Shown: positions 23,574 to 32,679, counted from the first letter of the stretch. The stretch: DNA of 50,798 bases from Acidobacteriota bacterium (GCA_013287135.1 JABDEK010000023.1:1-50798); one strand, 5' to 3'. Notes: generated from the sequence alone by a model not told the origin. A program made the numbers and translations.

Positions 23574-26024
23574 ATGGAAGCGTTTTGGAATGACGTGAAA
23601 TTCGGCGTGCGGGTGCTCATGCGGAGCCCGGGATTTACTCTCGTCACAATTTTGACCCTGGCGTTGGGCATCGGCGCTAACAGCGCGCTGTTTTCGCTCG
23701 TGAACGGAGTTTTGCTCGAGCCGCTGCGGTTTCCCGAGCCCGATCGCCTGGTCACGCTGTACCAGCACAAGCCGCAATTCGAGTACGGCTCAATCTCCTA
23801 TCCGAACTTTCAGGATTGGCAACGCGATAACCAGTCTTTCCAATCTATCGCAGGTTTTCGCGACGATGATTTCAGCCTCACGGGACTCGGCGAACCTCAG
23901 CGCATTGACGGTGTAATGGTTTCCGCGAATTTCTTTCCGACGCTCGGCGTAAATCCAGTGATAGGCCGCAATTTTGATTCGCAACAGGACGTCCTGGGTG
24001 GAAAACCCGAAGTAATGATCAGCGCCGGAATGTGGAAGACAAAGTTTGGCTCCGCACCCGACGTGATCGGGCAAACTTTAACGCTCAACGGCACGCCCTA
24101 CACCATCGTCGGCGTCATTTCGTCGAGCTTCCATCTCTACATGCAGAATTTTCGCGACAGCGATATCTACGTGCCCATCGGCCAGTGGAACGATGTGATA
24201 TTCCATCAGCGCGACGTGGGCATGGGCATGGACGCCGTTGCGCGGCTGAAACCTGGCGTCACACTACAACAGGCGCGCGCGGACATGGAGCGGGTTACAC
24301 AACATCTCGCCGCGGCTTATCCCGATGCCAACGCGAAGACCACCGCTACGGTAGTTTCTCTGAAAGAAAAAATTGTTGGCGCTTTGCGTCCGTATCTGCT
24401 GGTGCTCCTCGCCGCAGTTTTCTTTGTGCTGCTGATTGCGTGCGTGAACGTGGCCAACCTGTTGCTCGCTCGCTCGATGCGGCGTGCGCGTGAGTTTGCC
24501 ATCCGCGCAGCGCTGGGCGCGGGAAAGCTGCGCGTGATCAGGCAACTCTTGACCGAAAGCGTGCTGCTTTCGCTCTGCGGCGGCGGCCTGGGACTGCTCA
24601 TCGCCAGTTGGGGAACGCAAGGCTTCATTTCATCGCTGCCGGAAGGTTTGCCCCGCGCGGAGGAAATTCACCTCGATACTCGCGTGCTGATTTTCACTCT
24701 GGGGATTTCCGTGCTCTCTGGAATTTTCTTCGGACTCGCTCCAGCGCTGCGGCTGATGAAGCCGTGCTTGCAGGAAACATTGAAAGAGGGCGGACGCACC
24801 GTAAGCGGCGCGCGAAGCCGTGCGCAAAGCGTGCTCGTGATTGTCGAAATGGCTATGGCTCTGGTGCTGCTTGTTGGCGCGGGACTAATGCTTCGGAGCT
24901 TGGGACGTTTGTGGAGTGTCAATCCCGGCTTCAATCCCAGAAACGTTCTGTTTTTCCAAGTCGCTCTGCCACCGGGAACCTCCAATCAGAATCCTGACGC
25001 GATACGCGCCGAGCTCCGCCGTCTGCACGATCAGATTGCGGCGGTTCCGGGAGTCGCAGCGATCTCCATGCAGCGCGGCGGACTTCCGATGTGGGGCGAC
25101 TCCGAAGATCCATTTTATGTAGTGGGCAAGCCCAAGCCTGCGCGCGAAAGCGACATGCCCTATGGGCTGTGGTATGAAGTCGAGCCGGATTATTTAAAAG
25201 TAATGGAAATTCGATTGAAGCGCGGCCGCTTTTTCACTTCGCAAGATAACGAAAACTCGCCGCGAGTCACAGTAATTGATGAAGACCTCGCGACAAAATA
25301 TTTCCCGGGTGAAGATCCCATCGGTCAAAGCATCTTCGATCCCTTCGTTGACAAACCCGCCCAGATCGTCGGCGTCGTGGGACACGTGAAGCACTGGGGC
25401 CTCGACGACAAAATAACTGTGCACGCGCAGTTTTACATTCCTTACACGCAGATCCCGGAAAAATATATGTCCCGTGCGGGAAATAGCACAGGCGTGCTGA
25501 TTCGTTCGATGGGAGTTCCGCCACTCTCGCTCGTGCAACCGATACGCACCAAAATGGCGGAGATGAACAGCCAGGAAGTCGTGTTCGAGCCGCACGCATA
25601 TGACGAAATCATCGCGCGCTCGCTGACCGAGAAACGCTTCTCCATGCTTCTGCTGGGAATATTTGGAGTGCTGGCACTGGTGCTGTCGAGCATCGGAATT
25701 TACGGAGTGCTTTCGTATTTGGTCGGCCAGCGCACGCACGAAATCGGCATTCGCATCGCCCTCGGCGCTCAGCGTAAAAATGTGCTGATGCTAATCCTCG
25801 GCGAAGGCACCAAGACCGCGCTGATTGGCGTAGGAATCGGCCTGGCCGCCGCACTCGTGTTGACGCGTTTGATGTCCAGCGTGCTGTACGGAATCAGCGC
25901 GACCGATCCCATCACGTTTCTAGCAGTCGCTGTGGTCTTGACGTTGGTGGCGCTGGCCGCGTGCTACATCCCCGCACGCCGCGCAATGCACGTAGACCCC
26001 ATCATCGCCCTGCGCTATGAATAG
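23574..26024 (+). CDS. ADOP-type ABC permease (MacB/FtsX-like, without its own ATPase)
   Basis: 816 residues with GGAGG just before the ATG. It opens with FGVRVLMRSPGFTLVTILTL, the conserved first segment of acidobacterial permeases of this type. It has two repeated units, each a MacB-like periplasmic domain and an FtsX domain of three to four helices (about residues 270-400 and 690-810). Conserved boxes are VANLLLARSMRRAREFAIR in the first unit and LVGQRTHEIGIRIALGAQ in the second. The C-terminus is YIPARRAMHVDP with ALRYE. ADOPs are very common in Acidobacteriota, encoded without an adjacent ATPase, and their partners and substrates are not established. A degenerate copy of its tail lies just downstream (26241-26370). 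Confidence 0.9.
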   Translation: MEAFWNDVKFGVRVLMRSPGFTLVTILTLALGIGANSALFSLVNGVLLEPLRFPEPDRLVTLYQHKPQFEYGSISYPNFQDWQRDNQSFQSIAGFRDDDFSLTGLGEPQRIDGVMVSANFFPTLGVNPVIGRNFDSQQDVLGGKPEVMISAGMWKTKFGSAPDVIGQTLTLNGTPYTIVGVISSSFHLYMQNFRDSDIYVPIGQWNDVIFHQRDVGMGMDAVARLKPGVTLQQARADMERVTQHLAAAYPDANAKTTATVVSLKEKIVGALRPYLLVLLAAVFFVLLIACVNVANLLLARSMRRAREFAIRAALGAGKLRVIRQLLTESVLLSLCGGGLGLLIASWGTQGFISSLPEGLPRAEEIHLDTRVLIFTLGISVLSGIFFGLAPALRLMKPCLQETLKEGGRTVSGARSRAQSVLVIVEMAMALVLLVGAGLMLRSLGRLWSVNPGFNPRNVLFFQVALPPGTSNQNPDAIRAELRRLHDQIAAVPGVAAISMQRGGLPMWGDSEDPFYVVGKPKPARESDMPYGLWYEVEPDYLKVMEIRLKRGRFFTSQDNENSPRVTVIDEDLATKYFPGEDPIGQSIFDPFVDKPAQIVGVVGHVKHWGLDDKITVHAQFYIPYTQIPEKYMSRAGNSTGVLIRSMGVPPLSLVQPIRTKMAEMNSQEVVFEPHAYDEIIARSLTEKRFSMLLLGIFGVLALVLSSIGIYGVLSYLVGQRTHEIGIRIALGAQRKNVLMLILGEGTKTALIGVGIGLAAALVLTRLMSSVLYGISATDPITFLAVAVVLTLVALAACYIPARRAMHVDPIIALRYE

Positions 26025-26083
26025 CGCCACGCGAGATTCCTCGCGCCTGCGCAATGGGTGAGAATAACTTTTGTTTTTGTGAC

Positions 26084-26101
26084 CCCGGGCTTTAGCCCGG
26101 G
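26084..26101. repeat. Short GC-rich inverted repeat (REP-like), copy 3
   Basis: Perfect hairpin CCCGGGC, loop TTTA, GCCCGGG, 60 bp after the ADOP gene. It is not followed by a run of T, so repeat family membership is preferred over terminator function. Related copies are at 13961 and 20681. Confidence 0.6.
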
Positions 26102-26189
26102 AGCGTAGCCTTGCCGGTGTCTAGCGGCCGACCGTTCCGCGCGCCACCAGCGTTTCAGTTTCAGCGTTTACAAAAACTCGGCGTGGGTG

Positions 26190-26226
26190 CCGCACTCTTT
26201 CTGCGCGTTCTGCAGAAAAGGTGCGG
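26190..26226. repeat. Imperfect 15-bp inverted repeat
   Basis: Left arm CCGCACTCTTTCTGC (26190-26204) and right arm GCAGAAAAGGTGCGG (26212-26226) match at 13 of 15 positions with a 7-base loop. The right-arm sequence recurs as CAGAAAAGGTGCGG at 36086-36099 without its partner. A dispersed palindromic element is likely. Confidence 0.5.
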
Positions 26227-26240
26227 GTTTAGATCTAACA

Positions 26241-26370
26241 GGCGTGAGCGCGACCGACCCAATTACCTTCGCGGCCGGTGATTCTTATGGGCGTGGCGCT
26301 CGCAGCCTGCTACATTCCAGCGCGGCGCCCGACGCGCGTTGACCCCATGGTCGTCCTTCGTTACGAGTAG
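26241..26370 (+). pseudogene. Frameshifted C-terminal remnant of a second ADOP permease
   Basis: The sequence reads [11 protein letters not shown] in one frame, then continues in the next as [18 protein letters not shown] and MVVLRYE with a stop at 26368-26370. Both halves match the last 45 residues of the intact ADOP permease that ends 217 bp upstream ([15 protein letters not shown] and ACYIPARR). A short deletion near 26275 caused the frameshift. It is either a truncated tandem copy or what remains of an adjacent permease. Confidence 0.75.
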
Positions 26371-26522
26371 CGCACGCCGCCGTTTCTTCGAGCCGGAGCG
26401 CGGGAGAAATCGGACAAGAATTCTCTGATTTGGGCGTGAAGGGTGTTGTGTCGCGGCCCGTAGTCTGGGTAAAATGACGGACTCCAACCCGCGTCGCTAT
26501 GCGCGAACTCAGGAGAATTTTC

Positions 26523-26642
26523 ATGCCGCCAAAGAAACTCATAATGAAGCCGGTGAAGAAGAAAAAATTACAGGTTAAGCCTGTGGCCCGCGTTAAGACC
26601 GAGACGATCACGCAGTTTCCCACCGGCCCAGTCATAGACTGA
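26523..26642 (+). CDS. Small basic protein, 39 residues
   Basis: An ATG with AGGAG seven bases upstream opens a complete frame. It encodes MPPKKLIMKPVKKKKLQVKP followed by VARVKTETITQFPTGPVID. The first two-thirds is strongly basic with a regular lysine/proline spacing, reminiscent of nucleic-acid- or ribosome-binding peptides or of basic tails. The ribosome site and the clean frame argue for translation. No family recognised. It stands alone between pseudogenes. Confidence 0.45.
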   Translation: MPPKKLIMKPVKKKKLQVKPVARVKTETITQFPTGPVID

Positions 26643-26804
26643 CCTCAGGCCGTGCAGCATCACAGCGCAAAACCACTCGCCTGCCGGCCATACCTTCGGG
26701 GCTTTCTTGCGTCTAAGTGAGCAGGAAAATCTCGCACTGCTGCGGAAAGCGTCCCCTGAAAACTAAATTTGCGGCCACGGCTGCTGCTTGCGTATTTGTG
26801 CTGA

Positions 26805-27083
26805 TACCCCACCATCACCTTTGTGAGCCACAGCATCGCGCAGAAAGATGGAAAGATCATTGCGCACGGAACGCTGACGATGAAAGGCGTCGCGAAAGAA
26901 ATCGATCTGCCGATTTCGCTGCTAGGCGAATTTCCGATGTTCAACTCCGACAGGAAAATAATTGGCTTTCATGCCTCGATGAAACTCCACCGGCGCGATT
27001 ACGGCATCACTTGGGAACACCGGCGCTGGCCACTTTTGCGGGCGACGACGTGACGGCCGACATCGACATCACCAACCAGGTAG
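26805..27083 (+). pseudogene. YceI-family gene remnant
   Basis: The frame opening at 26805 begins YPTITFVSHSIAQKDGKIIA, TLTMKGVAKEIDLPISLLGE and GFHASMKLHRRDYGITWEH, the second half of a YceI lipid-binding protein. The expected next residues (PALATFAGDDVTADIDITNQ) appear in another frame from about 27025. The first half with the signal peptide is missing. YceI proteins are periplasmic isoprenoid-binding barrels. This copy is 5'-truncated and frameshifted. Confidence 0.7.
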
Positions 27084-27182
27084 CTGAACCCTACGGTGAC
27101 GCAATTTCGCATCGGGCCTGGCATAGATTAGTTGGCGAGGCGCCGGGTTTCCTCGACTCTCTGCTCGCATTTGTCAAAAGCG

Positions 27183-27746
27183 CTAGTTCGACGTGGGAGG
27201 CGTTTCCTTGGGTGTTTTGCCGTGCTCCGGTTTTGTTTCGTCGGCCTTTTGGGCCTGCGCGATTTCGTCTTGAACCCGCTGCAATGTTTTCGCCGTCATC
27301 TTCTGGATGATTCCCGAAGCTGCTTGCATGGACTCAGCAGTTATCGCGGGCATCTCCTTTAACAGCTTTTGTCCCGTCGGCGTCGAATAGAACATGATCA
27401 TCGCATCCACGTCGCCCTTGGTAAGGTGCTTTTGATACACGGGAATCATCACGTCGATTAATTCGTCCACCGGAAAATTCGTAAACATGTCGTCTGTCAT
27501 TTTGTCCATCTTCGTCTCGAAATCGGGCGGAAGATTCCCTTGGTTCGCCAGTTGGTCGTGAACCATTTTGTGCACTTGAACAGTCATTGTTCCCAACATG
27601 TTCTTCATCATGGTTCGGGAGTGCATGGCGTCTAGATAACGCTCGACGTCCGCTTTTGAGGCGGGAACGTCAGCGTCACTTTGTCGTGCGAAGCTGACGG
27701 ACGCAAAAAGCAAAAACACGAGAAGTGCAAGTGCCGAGCGTTTCAT
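27183..27746 (-). CDS. Secreted DUF2059 protein
   Basis: 187 residues with GGAGG upstream of the ATG ending at 27746. A signal peptide (SALALLVFLLFASVSFARQ) precedes the DUF2059 region: VERYLDAMHSRTMMKNMLGT, DELIDVMIPVYQKHLTKGDV, and the diagnostic MIMFYSTPTGQKLLKEMPAI. The C-terminal 25 residues are lysine/proline-rich and disordered. Periplasmic helical protein of unknown role, common in Gram-negative bacteria. The gene stands alone. Confidence 0.85.
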   Translation of the reverse strand: MKRSALALLVFLLFASVSFARQSDADVPASKADVERYLDAMHSRTMMKNMLGTMTVQVHKMVHDQLANQGNLPPDFETKMDKMTDDMFTNFPVDELIDVMIPVYQKHLTKGDVDAMIMFYSTPTGQKLLKEMPAITAESMQAASGIIQKMTAKTLQRVQDEIAQAQKADETKPEHGKTPKETPPTSN

Positions 27747-28000
27747 GAGGTCCTCCAGAGTTTCGTTGATACTATCGCTAAGGCCGCAGTAACGCTAGCG
27801 GGACTTGCCGGAGAAGTTACATTGGAGAGCGATCCTTGCGGCGCCAACTTAGGGGAGCTGCGCGAACTGTGGGCAAGAATCGGATAGTGTTGCGAGCGCG
27901 ATAATTCCCGTAGCACCGCGTCCAAATTGGTAGAGATGAAAATAATTTGGGCGCGAGAATCGGATGGCGCGGGCGGCGCGGGCGGCGGTAAATTTGCATC

Positions 28001-28699
28001 ATGGGCATGCATGCGTTGGACAATCCGATTTGGACCGCATTGACGACCAGCCAGGCGCATTTTGCGGAAGGCCATGGCCTCGCGCGAAGGTTTCAGGCGG
28101 AGATTGGTCCCTTGGCGGGATTTGCGGAGCCGACTCGCGAGGCTTACCTCGCGCTGGGAAAGCTTGCGCGCACCGGGACGGGCGCGGGAATTGTTCTGGA
28201 AGCGTCCGCGAATGCCGCTGACGTCGAGTCCGCCGGCTTCCGAATCGTGGAACAAGATTCTTTGCTGCAAATGATTTACTCGTTCCGCGAATTGCCGGCG
28301 AGCGCGCTCGATTTTGTGAAGCTGACGGCGGCGGACGTCCCTGAGATGGTTGGCTTGGCGACGATGATGAAGCCGGGCCCGTTCACCACGCGCACTCATG
28401 AGTTGGGAAATTTCATCGGCGTCCGAAGGGAAGGGCAGCTTGCGGCGATGGCCGGCGAGAGAATGCGCATGCCCGGCTACACCGAGATTAGCGCGGTGTG
28501 CACGCATCCGAATCACGCGGGCCACGGTTATGCGACGGCGCTGATGGTCGAGTTGATCGGCCAGATTCTCCGCCGCAACGAAATTCCGATTTTGCACGTC
28601 CGCTCGAGTAACACCCACGCCGTCGGTCTTTACCGCCGCATCGGCTTCTCCGACCGTCGCCATTTCCATTTCACCGTGATAGGCAAGACCGCCGCGTAG
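28001..28699 (+). CDS. GNAT-family N-acetyltransferase
   Basis: 232 residues. The N-terminal half (28001-28300) is a divergent GNAT-like lobe. The C-terminal half contains the acetyl-CoA binding motif: ISAVCTHPNHAGHGYATALM (motif A pattern, V-T-P--RG-G-(A)) and the beta-bulge VRSSNTHAVGLYRRIGF. It transfers acetyl groups to an unidentified amine. The two-lobed layout resembles FR47-like GNATs. A long antisense frame covers the same region (27743-28786) but is a shadow. Start at ATG 28001; a second ATG lies six bases later. No adjacent partner gene. Confidence 0.8.
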   Translation: MGMHALDNPIWTALTTSQAHFAEGHGLARRFQAEIGPLAGFAEPTREAYLALGKLARTGTGAGIVLEASANAADVESAGFRIVEQDSLLQMIYSFRELPASALDFVKLTAADVPEMVGLATMMKPGPFTTRTHELGNFIGVRREGQLAAMAGERMRMPGYTEISAVCTHPNHAGHGYATALMVELIGQILRRNEIPILHVRSSNTHAVGLYRRIGFSDRRHFHFTVIGKTAA

Positions 28700-28867
28700 G
28701 AAGCTTGACGCGATGGCGCAGCGATCGTGTCGCGTCGCAGGATTCGAAGGATCGGTTTCTTGCTCGTGCCATCGCAGGCGCAGCATGCCCGTCTCAGCAG
28801 GCGAGTTGCGCCCCTACGAAAGATCTGCCAAACCGACGATTGCAAACCGCCACGCGCGGGCTTCCTC

Positions 28868-29650
28868 TCAGTCTTCCAAGCTCGGCAAAGTTTTCAACAC
28901 TTCGACGGCCTTAGGGCGATTGGTAATGGGATCGTCTTTTCGGATTGTTCCGTCGCGAAAAACTAAGACGCGTTTGGCGAACTGTGCGATGTCGTGTTCG
29001 TGGGTGATCAGGACAATTGTGAGGCCTTTGTCGTTCAAGTTTTGAAAGATTTCCATAATCTCGACGGAGGTGCGGCTGTCGAGATTGCCGGTGGGCTCAT
29101 CGGCCAGCAGGATTGACGGACGATTCACCAACGCACGCGCCACGGCGACTCGTTGTTGCTGCCCCCCAGACATCTGGGAGGGGAAGTGATGAGCGCGGTC
29201 GGCGAGGCCGACCATGGCCAATGCTTCGGCGGCACGTTTTTCACGCTCGGCTTTATCGATTTTTGTGTACAGCGTTGGGAGCTCGGTGTTTTCGAGCGCC
29301 GTCGTGCGCGCCAACAAATTGAAGCCCTGGAAGACAAAACCGATCTTCTGGTTGCGGATCAACGCCAACGCCTTCTTGGTGTGTTCAGAAACATTGATAC
29401 CTTCGAGGAGATAGCGGCCTGAGCTAGGACGGTCAAGGCACCCAAGCATATTCATGAAAGTGGATTTGCCGCTGCCGCTGGCACCCATGATAGCCACGAA
29501 TTCACCGCGATGAATCTCGACGCTTACGCCGCGGAGTGCATGCACGCGCGTTTCGCCCAACTGGTAGTACTTGTGCGCGTGTTCCACGCGTATAACGACG
29601 TTTTCCGCAGAGACGGCTGGTACAGGTTCAATTTGGTTTGGGGAGGACAT
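28868..29650 (-). CDS. ABC ATPase of the LolD/MacB type
   Basis: 260 residues. Walker [10 protein letters not shown] at about 56-64, signature [14 protein letters not shown] at about 161-174 and Walker [12 protein letters not shown] at about 181-191 are all intact, with the switch His in LITHEHD. The [11 protein letters not shown] box and the [10 protein letters not shown] form define the LolD/FtsE/MacB group. It is the third gene of an operon with the adaptor and permease, 33 bp after the adaptor. It should power the MacB-like permease, which carries no ATPase domain of its own. Confidence 0.9.
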   Translation of the reverse strand: MSSPNQIEPVPAVSAENVVIRVEHAHKYYQLGETRVHALRGVSVEIHRGEFVAIMGASGSGKSTFMNMLGCLDRPSSGRYLLEGINVSEHTKKALALIRNQKIGFVFQGFNLLARTTALENTELPTLYTKIDKAEREKRAAEALAMVGLADRAHHFPSQMSGGQQQRVAVARALVNRPSILLADEPTGNLDSRTSVEIMEIFQNLNDKGLTIVLITHEHDIAQFAKRVLVFRDGTIRKDDPITNRPKAVEVLKTLPSLED

Positions 29651-29683
29651 TGATCCGCAGGAGGCGCCGGGAAGTTGCCCCAG

Positions 29684-30997
29684 TTAGCGCGGTGTTCCGC
29701 CGGGAGCCGGAACATTGCCAGTAACAGAGCGAATGATCACTTCATCTCCTTCTTTCAATCCACCTTTTAGAATGGCGGTGACTTCGGTGTAGGCATGGTC
29801 CGTGATTCCCAGAGAAATTTTGACAGGTTCCATGGTGTTGTCCGCATGACGTTTCCAAACAACGGCGGTTTCTCGTTTAGGAGCGCGAGTTGTGCTTAGT
29901 GTTACAGGTCCAGTGGGAGGCGGAGGATCGTCGGCGCCCTGTTTTTCCTCTGGTCCTTCGATGCCATATTGTTTGTAAACAGCCACAATTTCCTCTGTCG
30001 TCATGGACGGCTTGTAACGCAACGCCGTGTTGGGCAATTTTATTACGTTGCGCACGGCGTCGACAGGGATGGTGACATAGGCTGTCATTCCGGGAAATAA
30101 CTTCAAGTCAGGGTTCACGAATTCAATAATGGTGTCGTAGGTGACCACACTCAGTATGGTCGTGGGATTCATCCGCACCTGGCTGACCACGCCCTGAAAC
30201 GTGTCCTTGGGAAAAGCATCGACCTTGAACGTGACCGGCTTGCCGATCTTGATGTTTCCCACATCGGATTCGTCGGTTTTGGCATAGACCCACATCTTGC
30301 TGAGGTCCTGAGCGATGGTAAAAATCGTGGGCGCTTGCAGCGAGGCGGCCACGGTCTGGCCCACGTCCACGTTGCGCGCTACTACTGTGCCGTCAATGGG
30401 GGAACGAATCACGGTATAGTTCAGATTGGTTTGAGCGACGGTGACAGCAGCGTCTTTCTGGCGAACCCCCGCTTCGGCTTGCGTGACGTTGGCGAGCGCT
30501 CCATCGACGGTGGCTTTGGCCGCGTCATAGTTGGCCTTGGCCAGGTCCAATTGCTGCTGACTGAAGATGTTGGATTTTGTGAGCTGAACGGCTCGGTCGT
30601 AGTCAGCTTTAGCCTGAACCGCGCTGGCTTTGACTTTTTCCACGTTAGCTTTGGCGGAGGCGAGGTTGGCCTTGGCGTTTTCGAGATCGGCAGCCGCCTG
30701 CAAGAGAGCGCCTTGAAACAATGCGGGATCGATCAGCGCTACGACTTCACCTCTGTGAACGCGGGAGTTGAAATCAACGTTGAGTTTGGCGATGGTGCCG
30801 GAAACCTGCGAACCGACTTGAACGGTGATAACCGCATTGATTGTTCCGGTGGCTTCTACCACATCGTTGATATCGCCTCGTTCAACCTTGGCCGTGAAGT
30901 GCTGAGCTGGAACTTTACGGTTCAGCGCTAGAAAGATAAATGTGCCAGCGACGGCGACAAAGACCGCGAAGATCAGCCACTTGGTTTTTGCGTTCAT
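29684..30997 (-). CDS. Periplasmic adaptor (HlyD/MacA-like) of an ABC efflux system
   Basis: About 437 residues, anchored by a single N-terminal helix (KWLIFAVFVAVAGTFIFLAL). The biotin/lipoyl-like half (EATGTINAVITVQVGSQVSG and IAKLNVDFNSRVHRGEVVAL) flanks a long coiled coil (LLQAAADLENAKANLASAKA and following, about residues 95-170). The barrel region, QTVAASLQAPTIFTIAQDLS and FKVDAFPKDTFQG, follows. It bridges the permease to an outer-membrane TolC-type protein. The frame has an upstream ATG (31051) overlapping the permease gene; I use the ATG at 30997. No TolC gene is next to it. Confidence 0.87.
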   Translation of the reverse strand: MNAKTKWLIFAVFVAVAGTFIFLALNRKVPAQHFTAKVERGDINDVVEATGTINAVITVQVGSQVSGTIAKLNVDFNSRVHRGEVVALIDPALFQGALLQAAADLENAKANLASAKANVEKVKASAVQAKADYDRAVQLTKSNIFSQQQLDLAKANYDAAKATVDGALANVTQAEAGVRQKDAAVTVAQTNLNYTVIRSPIDGTVVARNVDVGQTVAASLQAPTIFTIAQDLSKMWVYAKTDESDVGNIKIGKPVTFKVDAFPKDTFQGVVSQVRMNPTTILSVVTYDTIIEFVNPDLKLFPGMTAYVTIPVDAVRNVIKLPNTALRYKPSMTTEEIVAVYKQYGIEGPEEKQGADDPPPPTGPVTLSTTRAPKRETAVVWKRHADNTMEPVKISLGITDHAYTEVTAILKGGLKEGDEVIIRSVTGNVPAPGGTPR

Positions 30998-31028
30998 GCG
31001 CAGATCCGACAATTGGAACCGGTATGGT

Positions 31029-32246
31029 TCACTCGTAGCGTAGCGCTTCAATAGGATCTAGCAGAGAAGCTTTTCGCGCCGGGTAATAGCCGAAAAAGAC
31101 TCCTACCGCGATGGAAAATAACGCGGCGGCTACGACCGCTTCCAGAGACATTTGAATCGGCCAATGCAGTGTCCGTCCCACTAAATAAGAGCCGACAATC
31201 CCGAAGAGCACGCCCATGGCGCCTCCGACGAGACTTAGCATGATGGATTCTCCCAGGAACTGAAGCTGTATGGCTTCTTCCGTGGCGCCCACGGCAACGC
31301 GGACGCCGATCTCGCGCGTTCGCTCGGTTACGGAGACGAGCATCACATTCATAATTCCGATGCCGCCGACGAGCAATGAAACGGAGGCAATGGCAATCAA
31401 GAGGATGGTGAGGGTCTTGCTGGCATCCAGCTGGGCTTGAATGATGTCTTCGGGATTTCGAATATTGAAATCGTCCTCTTCTTCGGGACGAAGGTGGTGC
31501 CGGTCGCGCAGCACGGCGGTAGCTTCCTGCCCCGCGATTTTCACGGCATCCGCCGAGACCGCCGAGCAAAGAATGTCGTCGAGCCAATTCACGCCTTTGA
31601 TTTTCTTCTGACCCATGGTGTAGGGAATGATGATGGTGTCGTCCTGATCCTGCCCCGAGAGAGAAAGGCCTTTTGGGTGCAGGGTGGCCACCACTTTGCA
31701 AGGAAAGTTGTTGAAGCGTATTACCTTCCCGATAGGATTTTCGACGCCGAACAGCTGATCTTGAACAGTCCGGCCAATCACGCAAACATCCGCGGCCCGG
31801 TCCACGTCGTCCTGTGAGAACACAGCTCCCTGATCGACATACCAGCGCTTGATCTGGAAGAATTCAGGCGAAACGCCACGGTAAGAAGTGTGCCAATTCT
31901 GATTGCCGTAGACGACCTGGACGGGATCGTCCACGTTGGGAGAGACGCTCTTGATAAGCGAAACCTGGCTCTTGATAGCCTGGGCGTCGGCAACCGTCAG
32001 CGTGATCGTGTCATGCGTCCCCGTGCGGACGCCGTTGACCGCGCGCCCGCCGGCTTCGATCCACACAAAGTTGTCCCCCAGATTGTTGAGCTGTTGTTCG
32101 ACGCGGGCTTGGCCCGCCTTGCCAATGGCCACCACGCAAATCACCGCCGCAATCCCGATAGTGATTCCCAGAACGGTCAGAGAGCTGCGCATTTTGTTTC
32201 TCAGCAAGGCCACTAGAGCGGATCGAAAAAGAGCCGAGTAATTCAC
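31029..32246 (-). CDS. MacB-like ABC permease without ATPase domain
   Basis: About 405 residues. The frame extends further upstream, but GGAGG before the GTG at 32246 gives the normal N-terminus VNYSALFRSALVALLRNKMR. First helix SLTVLGITIGIAAVICVVAI, then a large periplasmic MacB_PCD domain, then three C-terminal helices around MNVMLVSVTERTREIGVRVA and ARKASLLDPIEALRYE. In MacB the ATPase is fused N-terminal; here it is a separate gene at 28868. This is the first gene of the operon permease, adaptor, ATPase, spaced by 31 and 33 bp. Likely a macrolide-, peptide- or lipid-type exporter. Confidence 0.9.
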   Translation of the reverse strand: MNYSALFRSALVALLRNKMRSSLTVLGITIGIAAVICVVAIGKAGQARVEQQLNNLGDNFVWIEAGGRAVNGVRTGTHDTITLTVADAQAIKSQVSLIKSVSPNVDDPVQVVYGNQNWHTSYRGVSPEFFQIKRWYVDQGAVFSQDDVDRAADVCVIGRTVQDQLFGVENPIGKVIRFNNFPCKVVATLHPKGLSLSGQDQDDTIIIPYTMGQKKIKGVNWLDDILCSAVSADAVKIAGQEATAVLRDRHHLRPEEEDDFNIRNPEDIIQAQLDASKTLTILLIAIASVSLLVGGIGIMNVMLVSVTERTREIGVRVAVGATEEAIQLQFLGESIMLSLVGGAMGVLFGIVGSYLVGRTLHWPIQMSLEAVVAAALFSIAVGVFFGYYPARKASLLDPIEALRYE

Positions 32247-32535
32247 AATTCCTCCGGGGTTATGGTAACCCGTACAGTGCGAAGTCCCTAGTTGCCCCTG
32301 GCGCGCCAAACGAGTCACGAAAATTCTGCATCGGACAAAGTGTCATAAGAACATGAAATTCTCCTGAAAAAGGGGAAAGCGGTGCAACGCCGACCAGGGC
32401 ATTGCCGTCAGGTGAGTTGCCACCGAACCGAGAGATAGGGGCAGGAGGTAGACGGCTCTTTGGGGGTTTGGTTCCCAGCCCTCGAGCTGGACTAGCTTGT
32501 GTCAGGCCTCCGGCGTTCGTAACCCGCACGGCTAA

Positions 32536-32679
32536 AGCGGGTCCCTGCCCGCCGGCATCGACGACCGCGATTATCTGGCGCGCAACCGCATTACCGATTG
32601 CGGGGTGGAGGTCATTGGTCAGCTTCCATCGGAGTCGCCCGCCAGGCGCAGCTGGTTTTATTCGCCGCGCGGGTATTAG
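32536..32679 (+). pseudogene. Possible gene fragment in the gap before 32740
   Basis: Following a TAA at 32533, the frame reads LPAGIDDRDYLARNRITDCG and VEVIGQLPSESPARRSWFYS to a stop at 32677-32679, protein-like but with no start or ribosome site. The family is not recognised. Part of the preceding stretch, CCCGCACGGCTAAAGCGGG (32523-32541), is an imperfect inverted repeat. The rest of 32320-32740 shows no gene; the divergent promoters of 31029-32246 and 32740-32970 must be here. Confidence 0.3.

Noticed and set aside
27743..28786. 347-codon open frame on the minus strand
   Set aside because: It lies antisense to the GNAT gene, its sequence is arginine/histidine-rich without a family pattern, and it lacks a ribosome site. 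It is a shadow of high-GC coding DNA.
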